10,905 bases of DNA from DASUPK01 sp036505735 (GCA_036505735.1 DASXSZ010000158.1:1-10905), one strand, 5' to 3'. Counted from the first letter of the stretch, positions 1 to 6,752 are shown. A program made the numbers and translations. The notes: generated by a model from the sequence alone, not told the origin.

Positions 1-1716
1 CTCCTCGGGCGGCGGGATCTCGATCCCGATCGCGGCCATCCGGCGCTTCAGCGCCTGGTAGGCGAAGCCATAGATCTGCGAGGAGTGATGGCCAAAGGAG
101 AAGAAGTCCGAGGGGTCATCGGCCTCGGGCGGGCAGAAGACCTCCGCCGCCTTCGGCAGCAGCTCGGTCAGCCGGCGTAGGACGACCTGTTTCATCTCGG
201 GCCGCTCGTCGCAGACGTCCTTCAGGAAGCGCACGCCGAAGGCGATGTGCCGGTGCTCGTCCTGCTCGACCAGGCGAAAGCCCTCGTTGAAGCCCGGGTA
301 GAGGTCGTGATCGCCGGTGTACTGGATCATGATCCGCTGGCCCGGCATCGCCAGGACCCCTTCGGTGACCATGTGGTACGTGACGATCCCCTCGACGAAC
401 AGCGCGAGGTCGTCGGGACTGGCCAGCAGGCGCCTGGCCACGCCGCGCAGCCCATCGTCGAAGAGGAAGTGCCAGGGACCGAGCATCCGATCCTCGATCT
501 CGTGCAGGCGGCCGCGGAAGCTGCCGGATTCGAGGCCCATCACCTCGCTCGCCCAGCGGTCGAAGAAGACCGCGTGGCGCATCTCGTCGACGAGCTGGGT
601 CGCCAGGAAGGCCTCGATCTCGCCGCTGGGCGCGGCCAGCAGGAACGGCGCGAGGTCGGCGGTAACCCGCTCCTCGCCGACATAGAAGCTGCCGATGCTG
701 AAGGCGGTGTGCCGCTGCGACTCGGCCGGGCTGACCAGCCAGTGCTCGCGGTCGACCGAGAAGTCGAGCTCGTGCGCGCGCCAGTTCTGCCGCTCCCAGA
801 GGGCGTAGAGCTGCTCGTAGCTCATCAGTCCGCCCCGCGGGCGGCGCGACTCGGCGGGGTCGCCGGCGTCGGCCGAGGCGCCATTGGAGCTGACCTTGCT
901 CCCCCAGCTTCCGGCGTTCCGGGCCTGGACGAGACGCTGGCGCTCCTCGCGGGCGAGCTCCGGGCCGTCGATGCCCTCCGCCTGGTCGATCCAACGCCCC
1001 ATCCGGGTGACGGGGAAGATCCGTCCCTCCACCTCGGTGTACCCGAGCCTCATCGAATCGGACGGTGTTATCTCACCCGCGAGCAGCCGCAGCCAGTCCG
1101 TGTATCGGATGCGGACGATGGAGTCCGGGCTCTGGCCGAGGCCGCGCTCGACGGACACGCGGCCGTCGTCGACCTCGACCCGCCAGCTCCCGCCACCCTC
1201 GCCGACCAGCTGGTAGGCGACCACGAAGGTGTGGCCGCGGGTCCACTCCGGGTCGATGGCGTAGGCGAGGGAGCGGAAGACGAGATCAGGGTCGACGGGC
1301 AGCCCCTGCCGGGCGAGGTCGCGCGGACCGGCGTCCACGGAGAGCCGGCGAAGCGCCAGCGCCTTGCGCCGCCGGCCGCGAAGCTTGATCCGGCCGCGTG
1401 CCATCGCGCCCAGCGGGCTACGCCCGGAGGCGACGCGGGCCAGCGTCGCCGGGTCGGTCGAGATGGCGAACGCCTCACCGTTGAGATCGGCGCCCGCGAG
1501 CACCTCGGCCACCTTGGCCCGGCCGCCGAGCGAGCTCACCGTCCAGGCGCCGACACCATCGAGCTCGAGGCGGTAGCTGAGGCCCTCCGGGAGGTTCGCG
1601 GCCGCGGCGGGGAGCGACTGAACGACCAACCGGGCCGCCAGCTCGGGATCCGACTCAGCCATCCGGCGAAGGGCCTTGGCCGCCGTCCCGTTCCGAGCCT
1701 GGCCGTTCCGCGCCAT
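1..1716 (-). CDS. SCP2-like lipid-binding / R2lox-type di-metal oxidase fusion protein (partial, C-terminus off window)
   Basis: The minus-strand frame stays open from an ATG at 1716 to the window edge (572 codons, no stop seen). The start is set by AAGGAGG six bases upstream. Residues about 35-125 and 143-250 look like two SCP2-type lipid-binding modules: each has a 'G..P..AM..G.i...G' stretch (residues 98-114 and 214-231). A Gly/Ser/Ala/Asp-rich linker (about 255-297) leads to a ferritin-like R2 domain from residue 298. Metal ligands by family pattern are E348, E378 and H381 (DEMRH), E452, E487 and H490 (DEHRH). V351 and Y447 sit exactly where R2lox proteins (e.g. Mycobacterium tuberculosis Rv0233) have the Val and Tyr that form the ether cross-link, so this is R2lox rather than a true ribonucleotide reductase R2. 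R2lox is a Mn/Fe O2-activating protein that binds a fatty acid, so fusion to a lipid carrier is chemically sensible. The substrate is unknown. About 30-40 C-terminal residues are probably missing. Confidence 0.88.
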   Translation of the reverse strand, partial: MARNGQARNGTAAKALRRMAESDPELAARLVVQSLPAAAANLPEGLSYRLELDGVGAWTVSSLGGRAKVAEVLAGADLNGEAFAISTDPATLARVASGRSPLGAMARGRIKLRGRRRKALALRRLSVDAGPRDLARQGLPVDPDLVFRSLAYAIDPEWTRGHTFVVAYQLVGEGGGSWRVEVDDGRVSVERGLGQSPDSIVRIRYTDWLRLLAGEITPSDSMRLGYTEVEGRIFPVTRMGRWIDQAEGIDGPELAREERQRLVQARNAGSWGSKVSSNGASADAGDPAESRRPRGGLMSYEQLYALWERQNWRAHELDFSVDREHWLVSPAESQRHTAFSIGSFYVGEERVTADLAPFLLAAPSGEIEAFLATQLVDEMRHAVFFDRWASEVMGLESGSFRGRLHEIEDRMLGPWHFLFDDGLRGVARRLLASPDDLALFVEGIVTYHMVTEGVLAMPGQRIMIQYTGDHDLYPGFNEGFRLVEQDEHRHIAFGVRFLKDVCDERPEMKQVVLRRLTELLPKAAEVFCPPEADDPSDFFSFGHHSSQIYGFAYQALKRRMAAIGIEIPPPEE

Positions 1717-1722
1717 CCTGAT

Positions 1723-1729
1723 CCTCCTT
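1723..1729 (-). promoter_or_regulatory. Shine-Dalgarno site that fixes the SCP2-R2lox start
   Basis: On the minus strand AAGGAGG lies six bases before the ATG at 1716. In-frame ATGs further in, at 1053 (residue 222) and 825 (residue 298), lack a site this good. This supports translation of the SCP2 modules and the R2lox domain as one polypeptide. Confidence 0.8.
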
Positions 1730-1774
1730 CGTCCTCGCCTCTCGTCGCGATTCTGCCAGACGGCGAGGCGAATT

Positions 1775-1788
1775 TGGCTGGTCAGCCA
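1775..1788. promoter_or_regulatory. Inverted repeat in the divergent promoter region (possible operator)
   Basis: TGGCTG-GT-CAGCCA is a perfect 6-bp-arm inverted repeat with a 2-base centre. It lies between the divergent SCP2-R2lox gene and the oxidase-like operon, where a shared regulator could act. The arms are short, so chance is possible. Confidence 0.3.
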
Positions 1789-1823
1789 GGATCGCCGGGC
1801 GGGGGCGAGCGAGCGGGGGTAGT

Positions 1824-1841
1824 TAATAGACTCACGCCGCC
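1824..1841 (+). promoter_or_regulatory. Putative -10 box and very short leader of the ctaC-like gene
   Basis: TAGACT (1827-1832) lies nine bases before the TTG start at 1842, the spacing expected for a leaderless or nearly leaderless transcript. In-frame stops TAA and TAG at 1824-1829 exclude any start further upstream. No convincing -35 box or Shine-Dalgarno site is visible. Confidence 0.4.
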
Positions 1842-2600
1842 TTGCTCGGCTTCCTCAGCCCCCAGAGCGCGCATTCGCCGAACGCGGACGACCTCAACAC
1901 CCTCTACTGGGTGATGCTCGTCATCGGGCTCGTTCTCCTGGTGGCGATCAACGGCGCCCTGCTGGCCATGGTGATGCGTTTCCGGTCGGCACGCGGCAGG
2001 GAACCGCGAAGGCTCAAGGTGCGGCGCCCGGCGCAGATCGGCACGGCCGGCGCGCTCGCCGCCCTCGCCGCCGTCACCTTCGTGCTCGGCGTGATCGAGA
2101 CCGACAACGCCAAGCAGGTCGAGGCATCCGGACCCGACGGCCTGCAGGCCACCTCGGCGCTCACCGCTCAGCGCTCGCTCAGCCTGCCGGCCGTCTCCGC
2201 CACTTCGGCGCCGCTGGAGATCAGGGCGTGCGGCCAACAGTGGATCTGGCGCTACGAGTATCCGGACGGGACCTACTCCTATTACGAGCTGGTGGTCCCG
2301 GTCGACACGACCGTGGTCCTCCACCTCTGCTCGACCGACGTCGTACACCGCTGGTGGGTGCCCGGCCTGAGCGGCAAGTTCGACGCGACGCCGGGTGAGA
2401 GCAACTCGACCTGGTTCAAGGCCGACGAGACCGGCGACTTCGACGGCGCCAGCTACGCGTTCTCCGGCGCCTCCTACGCGGTGATGCGGACGCGGGTCCA
2501 CGTCGTCGACGTGCCGACCTACCAGGCCTGGCTCCAGCAGCAGGCGGCCGGCATCCAGGAGGCCCAGAACTTCGTGCAGCGAGCGCTGGGTGAGAGCTAA
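1842..2600 (+). CDS. ctaC: Cytochrome c oxidase subunit II-like protein lacking the CuA site
   Basis: This 252-residue protein has the subunit II layout: two N-terminal membrane helices (about 21-47 and 66-85), then a periplasmic cupredoxin domain (about 124-227). The QQWIWRYEYP block (132-141) keeps the electron-entry Trp (W134), and DVVH followed by WWVPGLSGKFDATPG (166-185) matches the family. The canonical GxCxExCGxxHxxM block reads GASYAFSGASYAVM (202-215). Both CuA cysteines are Ser (S204, S208), the second His is Tyr (Y212) and the bridging Glu is Ala (A206). Only H169 and M215 remain, so a CuA centre cannot form. Quinol oxidase subunits II also lack CuA, but the partner subunit I here lacks haem ligands too, so a quinol oxidase is unlikely. 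The TTG start is forced by stops just upstream. The gene overlaps ctaD by one base. Confidence 0.9.
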   Translation: MLGFLSPQSAHSPNADDLNTLYWVMLVIGLVLLVAINGALLAMVMRFRSARGREPRRLKVRRPAQIGTAGALAALAAVTFVLGVIETDNAKQVEASGPDGLQATSALTAQRSLSLPAVSATSAPLEIRACGQQWIWRYEYPDGTYSYYELVVPVDTTVVLHLCSTDVVHRWWVPGLSGKFDATPGESNSTWFKADETGDFDGASYAFSGASYAVMRTRVHVVDVPTYQAWLQQQAAGIQEAQNFVQRALGES

Positions 2601-4312
2601 TGAGCGACGGACGGACACTCGCGCCGCAGCGCCCGGAGCTCGTCACCGAGGGCCCGGCGCCGACGCGCCCGCGCTGGCTGGAGATGGTGATGAGCTCCGA
2701 CCACAAGGACATCGGGCGCATCTACATCGGGGCTGCTCTCTCCTTCCTGGTGCTGGGCATCGTCGGGTTCCTGCTGATCCGGCTGCAGCTGGCGATTCCC
2801 GAGAACGACCTGATCGAGCCGATCACCTTCAACCGGCTGCTCTCCGTGGACAGCGCCACGCTGATCGTCCTCTTCGCCCTGCCCTTCGTCTTCGGCCTCT
2901 ACACCTACGTCATCCCGCTCCAGATCGGGGCCCGCGCCCTCGCCTTCCCGCGACTCGCCTCCCTCTCGCTGTGGCTCTATGTGTTCGGCGGCGCGATTCT
3001 CTACGCCAGCTTCGTCTACACGCCGCCGGAGGCCGGCTTCAATTCGTGGCCGCCGCTCTCCGACACCGTGTTCATCTCGAACAACGGTCCCGACGTCTGG
3101 ATCGCGGGGGTCGGCTTGACCGTCCTCGGCCTGGTGCTGCAGGCGATCAACCTCGCGGTGACCATCTCCAGGCTGCGCGCGCCCGGGATGGCCTGGCGAC
3201 GGCTCCCCACCTTCGCTTTCTCGGGCGCCGTCTCCAGCTGGACGATGATCGTCGCCGGCTCGGCGATGGTGGCGGCGCTGGTCATGCTCGAGATCGATCG
3301 CCACTTCGGCGGCGTCTTCTTCGATCCCGGCGAGGGCGGGGCCCCGATCTACTACCAGCACCTGAGCTGGATCTTCTTCACGGGCTGCTACCTGATCTTC
3401 CTGCTGCCGGCGATCGGCGCGATCTCCGAGATCCTGCCCGTCTTCTCAGGCAAGCCGTTGCTCTCACGGGGGGCGCTGATGGCCTCGATCGCGGCGATCA
3501 TGCCGCTCGGCCTGCTCGCCTGGATGCAGAACATGATGAGCGCCTCGATCCCGATCGGCTGGCTCTATGGGGCGATGCTGATGGCGCTGCTGCTCGCGAT
3601 CCCGATCGGGGCGGTGTTCGTCAACTGGATCGGCACGATCGCCGGCGGGGTCCTCCGCCTACGCGCTCCGATGGTCTTCGCGCTGGCTGCGATCTCGACC
3701 CTCAGCTTCGGCCTGATCGGCGAGCTGATCCAGAGCGTGATCCCGGTCAACTGGCTGCTCGCCGACACCACGGCCTCGACCGCCGCAACCGGATACGTGC
3801 TGGTCGGCGGCCCGGTGCTCGGCGGGCTGGCGGCTCTCTACTACTGGTTCCCGAAGATGACCGGGCGGACGATGGGCGAGGGCCTGGCAAAGCCCTCGGC
3901 GGCCCTGATCGTGCTCGGCGCCCAGCTCACCTTCATCCCGCTCTTCCTCGCAGGCCTCGCCGGCCAGCAGGTGGACATCTTCAAATTCTTCGAGTCCAGC
4001 GATGCGATCAACGCCGAGCACCTCAACGCCTACAACCTGATCGCCACGATCGGCGGGTTCATCCTCTCGCTGGGTGTCGTCCTCTCAATCGCCAATGCGT
4101 ACGTGGGCATCAGACGCGGGGTCCCAGCAGGTCACGACGCGTGGGGAGGCGACACGCTCGAATGGTTCGCGACCTCCCCGCCGCCGCCGCACAACTTCGA
4201 CGTGATTCCGGACGTCCGGAGCGACGAGCCGCTGCGCGACATCCGCGAGGCCGTCCGGCGTCACGACGCCTCCAGAGCCACACCGGCGGAGACCGGGGAG
4301 CCGGTAGCCTGA
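2600..4312 (+). CDS. ctaD: Cytochrome c oxidase subunit I-like protein lacking all haem and CuB ligands
   Basis: This 570-residue polytopic protein carries the subunit I hallmarks: DHKDIG (34-39), IGARALAFPRL (109-119), FDPGEGGAPIYYQHLSW (241-257), ISEILPVFSGKP (275-286), YVLVGG (399-404), YYWFPKMTGR (414-423) and the tail LEWFATSPPP (520-529). Aligned to the family without gaps, the haem a histidines are D84 and G398 and the haem a3 histidine is A396. The CuB histidines are T261, Q310 and N311, and the cross-link Tyr is L265. The K-channel Lys is V339, the D-channel Asp is A113, and the propionate Arg pair is V458-D459. So no haem or copper should bind and no proton channel is recognisable. 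The frame is intact, typical in length and codon use, and is not a decayed gene. Its start overlaps the ctaC stop (TAATG). The family assignment is certain; the function is unknown, and a structural or regulatory role is inferred. Confidence 0.93.
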   Translation: MSDGRTLAPQRPELVTEGPAPTRPRWLEMVMSSDHKDIGRIYIGAALSFLVLGIVGFLLIRLQLAIPENDLIEPITFNRLLSVDSATLIVLFALPFVFGLYTYVIPLQIGARALAFPRLASLSLWLYVFGGAILYASFVYTPPEAGFNSWPPLSDTVFISNNGPDVWIAGVGLTVLGLVLQAINLAVTISRLRAPGMAWRRLPTFAFSGAVSSWTMIVAGSAMVAALVMLEIDRHFGGVFFDPGEGGAPIYYQHLSWIFFTGCYLIFLLPAIGAISEILPVFSGKPLLSRGALMASIAAIMPLGLLAWMQNMMSASIPIGWLYGAMLMALLLAIPIGAVFVNWIGTIAGGVLRLRAPMVFALAAISTLSFGLIGELIQSVIPVNWLLADTTASTAATGYVLVGGPVLGGLAALYYWFPKMTGRTMGEGLAKPSAALIVLGAQLTFIPLFLAGLAGQQVDIFKFFESSDAINAEHLNAYNLIATIGGFILSLGVVLSIANAYVGIRRGVPAGHDAWGGDTLEWFATSPPPPHNFDVIPDVRSDEPLRDIREAVRRHDASRATPAETGEPVA

Positions 4313-4316
4313 CGCC

Positions 4317-5357
4317 ATGGCCGGACCCCATGCCGGCGGCGGCGGCGCAGGGCTCCGCCGGTTTCGCCGCCTGGCAGACCTCACCGCGGTTGTCACCTTC
4401 CTGCTGATCGTCGTCGGCGGCGTCGTGCGCGTGAGCTCGTCCGGGCTCGGGTGCGGCCCGGGCGGCAGCGGGACGAAGGGCTGGCCGCTCTGCGGTGGGG
4501 ACGTGATCCCGCTGGTGGGCAACGATAACCGGCTGATCGAGTTCTCCCACCGGCTGCTGGCCAGCGTGGTCGTCGCGTTGATCGCCCTGCTCTGCTGGCG
4601 GGCGTACCGCGACCTTCGCGACCGGCGCTGGGCGGTCCGCGGCAGCGTGATCGCGGGCGTCCTCGTGCTCGCCCAGGCCGGCCTCGGTGGACTCACGGTC
4701 GAGCACAGCCTCGCCGAGGAACTGGTCGCGGCGCATCTGGGCACCGCGATGCTCCTCTTCGGCCTGCTCCTGTGGCTGGGCGCCAAGGCGCGCTCGGAGG
4801 CGGCCGTCGATTCGGGCGGCGCAACGCTGTCGCCGGTGCGGGGACTGAAGCCTTACTCGGCCACGGCCGCGGTGCTGCTCCTCTGCGCGATCGTCGCCGG
4901 CGGGTACATGGCCGGGACCGAGGAGGAGGGGGTGAACGACGTCGGGCCGAACATCGCCGGCGCCCACCTGGCCTGCGGCCACCAGTTCCCGACGTGCGGC
5001 GACGGCCGCTTTCTTCCATTCGGGGATAACCGGCTGACGGACATCCATCTGACCCACCGGGTCTTCGTCTATGCGGCGACGATCGCAATCATCGTGTTGC
5101 TCAGCGTCGCCTTCGCCCGCGGCTCGCGCGACCGGCTGCTCGCGCTCGCCGCGGTGCTGCTCCTCTGCCAGCTTCTGCTCGGGGCGCTCAACGTCTGGCT
5201 CGGGGAGCACGGGCCGCTGATCGTCGCCCACCTGGCGACGGCGACGCTGCTCTGGGCGACCGTCGTGTCGATCGCCTACCGGCTCGCCTGGCTGCCCAGC
5301 CCGGCGCCCACGCACGAGCGGGCGCCGCGAGCGGAGGCGTCGGCGGCAGCGGCATGA
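4317..5357 (+). CDS. ctaA: Haem A synthase (CtaA/COX15 family)
   Basis: This 346-residue membrane protein has about eight helices in two four-helix halves. CtaA oxidises the haem O methyl group to the formyl group of haem A. All haem-binding histidines are present: H78 (in EFSHR), H140 (AAHLG), H247 (LTHR) and H305 (VAHLAT). E75 sits three residues before H78 like the catalytic Glu of Bacillus CtaA. Cysteine pairs occur in both extracytoplasmic loops, C46/C59 and C220/C227. The Ala/Glu-rich tail (about 329-346) is not conserved. The gene starts four bases after the ctaD stop and overlaps ctaB by an ATGA, so it is in the same operon. Unlike the two upstream subunits it looks fully functional, which implies haem A is needed somewhere in this cell. 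Confidence 0.95.
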   Translation: MAGPHAGGGGAGLRRFRRLADLTAVVTFLLIVVGGVVRVSSSGLGCGPGGSGTKGWPLCGGDVIPLVGNDNRLIEFSHRLLASVVVALIALLCWRAYRDLRDRRWAVRGSVIAGVLVLAQAGLGGLTVEHSLAEELVAAHLGTAMLLFGLLLWLGAKARSEAAVDSGGATLSPVRGLKPYSATAAVLLLCAIVAGGYMAGTEEEGVNDVGPNIAGAHLACGHQFPTCGDGRFLPFGDNRLTDIHLTHRVFVYAATIAIIVLLSVAFARGSRDRLLALAAVLLLCQLLLGALNVWLGEHGPLIVAHLATATLLWATVVSIAYRLAWLPSPAPTHERAPRAEASAAAA

Positions 5358-6328
5358 GCGTTCACCTCGGCACCGGCTCGGAGCGCGTCACGGGGGGATC
5401 GCGACGCCCGGGAGGCGAGCAGGTCTCGGTCACCCCCGGCGATGCGCGGGCGCGGACCATGCGCGCCGCGATCGGCGTGGCGAACGACTACGTCACGCTC
5501 ACCAAGCCGCGGATCATCTCGCTGCTGCTGCTCACCTGCGTGGCGACGATGTTCGTCGCCGATCCGTCGGGGCCGGCGCTCTCCACCATCCTCTGGACCT
5601 GCCTCGGTGGATACCTGGCAGCCGGCGGCTCCGGGGCGATCAACCACTACATCGAGCGGGAGCCGGACGCCCGCATGGCGCGGACGCGGGGGCGCCCGCT
5701 CGCCAGCGGGCGCATCGAGCCCCGACGCGGCCTCCTCTTCGGTTCGGTGCTCGGAGTCGTCGCGATCGTCCAGCTCTGGATCACGGTCAACGGCCTGACC
5801 GCCGCGCTCGCCGCCGCCGGGCTGCTCGGCTATGTCTTCGTCTACACGCTCTGGCTCAAGCCGCGCACGCCTCAGAACATCGTCCTCGGCGGCGCCGCCG
5901 GCGCGATGCCCCCGCTGGTCGGCTGGGCGGCCGCCACGGGCGATCTCTCCGCCCAGGCCCTCTGGCCGTTCGCGATCGTCTTCTTCTGGACGCCGCCGCA
6001 CTTCTGGGCGCTCTCGCTGCTGATCTCCGACGATTACGCCCGCACCGGCGTGCCGATGCTGCCGGTCGTCCGCGGGGAGACGACCACCCGCCATCAGATC
6101 GTCGCCTACGCCCTGCTGCTCGTCGCGGTGTCCGTCGGACCGGTGATCACGGGCCTCTTCGGGGTCGGCTACCTGGTAGCCGCGCTCGTCCTCGGCGCAG
6201 GCTTCGTGGGACTGGCTCTGGTGCTGCTGGCTCACCCCTCGCGAGGGGCTGCGCGGCGGCTCTATCTCAGCTCGCTCGCCTATTTGGCACTGCTCTTCGT
6301 CGCGATGGCGCTCGACCGGGCGCTGTAG
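5354..6328 (+). CDS. ctaB: Protoheme IX farnesyltransferase (haem O synthase)
   Basis: This 324-residue UbiA-family prenyltransferase attaches a farnesyl group to haem b, giving haem O for CtaA. Visible motifs are LTKPRI (49-54), NHYIEREPDARMARTRGRP (97-115), the first polyprenyl-phosphate/Mg site, and DDYARTGVPMLPVV (226-239), the second conserved loop. About nine membrane helices are expected. In the first motif the usual NxxxDxxxD reads N97, E101, D105; Asp to Glu is conservative and probably tolerated. The ATG overlaps the ctaA stop (ATGA), pointing to translational coupling. A second candidate start is M36 at 5459, close to where the conserved domain begins, but it has no better ribosome site, so the first 35 residues are the least certain part. 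Confidence 0.93.
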   Translation: MSVHLGTGSERVTGGSRRPGGEQVSVTPGDARARTMRAAIGVANDYVTLTKPRIISLLLLTCVATMFVADPSGPALSTILWTCLGGYLAAGGSGAINHYIEREPDARMARTRGRPLASGRIEPRRGLLFGSVLGVVAIVQLWITVNGLTAALAAAGLLGYVFVYTLWLKPRTPQNIVLGGAAGAMPPLVGWAAATGDLSAQALWPFAIVFFWTPPHFWALSLLISDDYARTGVPMLPVVRGETTTRHQIVAYALLLVAVSVGPVITGLFGVGYLVAALVLGAGFVGLALVLLAHPSRGAARRLYLSSLAYLALLFVAMALDRAL

Positions 6329-6351
6329 GGACCTCGCGCTGCCCGACTGGA

Positions 6352-6364
6352 TAGGGTTTCGCCC
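6352..6364 (+). promoter_or_regulatory. Putative internal -10 box before the micro-gene
   Basis: TAGGGT (6352-6357) is followed by seven bases and a GTG start, a leaderless geometry. It lies 23 bases past the ctaB stop, so the last two operon genes may also be expressed separately. No clear -35 is seen. GGATAGGG could alternatively serve as a poor ribosome site. Confidence 0.35.
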
Positions 6365-6475
6365 GTGGATCGCGAGCGCGCCAGGGCCACCATCCGCGCG
6401 GGAATGGTCACGGCCTGCCTGGCCCTGCTCGTCTTCGCCCTGGCCTTCTACGTCGCGATCATCTACCTGCGATGA
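6365..6475 (+). CDS. 36-residue single-span membrane micro-protein in the cta operon
   Basis: GTG at 6365 opens a 36-codon frame ending TGA at 6473-6475. The product has a basic, Arg-rich N-terminus (residues 3-12) and one strongly hydrophobic helix (about 14-34, AGMVTACLALLVFALAFYVA then IIYLR), giving an N-in/C-out topology by the positive-inside rule. Its last codons overlap the next gene as ATGA, the same coupling used at ctaA/ctaB, which argues that it is translated. Size, position and topology suit a small accessory subunit of the oxidase-like complex. No family is recognised from sequence, and a gene this short is easily missed by annotation software. Confidence 0.65.
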   Translation: MDRERARATIRAGMVTACLALLVFALAFYVAIIYLR

Positions 6476-6732
6476 GCCAGCCGCCCAAGCCCACCGAGGC
6501 GATCTACCTGCCCAAGCCCACGGTTTACCCGGCGCTGCTCGCCTTCGGGCTCTCCGCGTTGATCGTCGGGCTGTTCGCCTGGTGGCCCTACTCGGTGATC
6601 GGCGGCCTGATCGCGCTCGGTTCCCTGATCGCCTGGCTGCGCACCAACCGCGGCGAGATCGCGCGGATGCCGCGGCACCAGGAGCCCGACACGGCGCCGA
6701 TCCCGCTGTCGGTCCCTCCGCCTCCCGAGTAG
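6472..6732 (+). CDS. Small two-helix membrane protein, cytochrome oxidase subunit IV-like
   Basis: This 86-residue protein has a short N-terminal segment with EAIYLPKPTVYP (9-20), two membrane helices (about 19-37 and 39-56), a basic stretch (57-68), and a Pro-rich acidic tail. The '(E)xIxLPxPxxxP' entry followed by two helices resembles the small subunit IV-like proteins found in actinobacterial and Chloroflexi cta clusters. It is coupled to the upstream micro-gene by an ATGA overlap and closes the operon. No metal ligands are seen. The function is inferred from position: probably packs against subunit I. Homology to a named subunit IV family is plausible but not proven by eye. Confidence 0.7.
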   Translation: MSQPPKPTEAIYLPKPTVYPALLAFGLSALIVGLFAWWPYSVIGGLIALGSLIAWLRTNRGEIARMPRHQEPDTAPIPLSVPPPPE

Positions 6733-6752
6733 AGATTCCGCCCGAGTAGAGA
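6724..6752. repeat. 12-bp direct repeat over the end of the subunit IV-like gene
   Basis: CCCGAGTAGAGA occurs at 6724-6735 and again at 6741-6752. The first copy contains the stop codon of the subunit IV-like gene. The second lies in the 22-base gap to the convergent CBS gene. It looks like a small local duplication. Confidence 0.5.

Noticed and set aside
1..825. Calling the right-to-left gene a class I ribonucleotide reductase beta subunit
   Set aside because: The Val/Tyr pair and the sequence around the metal ligands match R2lox, and no alpha subunit gene is nearby in the window.
247..1914. 555-codon open frame on the plus strand
   Set aside because: It is antisense to the SCP2-R2lox gene, has a Pro/Ala/Arg/Glu-rich composition typical of high-GC shadow frames, and shows no family motif.
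2600..4312. Reading the ctaD-like gene as a degraded pseudogene
   Set aside because: The frame is uninterrupted, of normal length, with normal codon use and well conserved non-catalytic motifs. The losses are specific to cofactor and proton-path residues.
1842..4312. Quinol oxidase (bo3/aa3-600 type) explanation for the missing CuA
   Set aside because: Quinol oxidases keep all six haem/CuB histidines in subunit I; here none remains.
2590..4407. 605-codon open frame on the plus strand in another frame of the ctaD-like gene
   Set aside because: The translation is Arg/Ala/Gly/Pro-rich and without domains, while the overlapping frame has clear subunit I blocks.
4110..5315. 401-codon minus-strand frame opposite ctaA
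   Set aside because: Low-complexity charged translation with no motifs; it is a shadow of ctaA.
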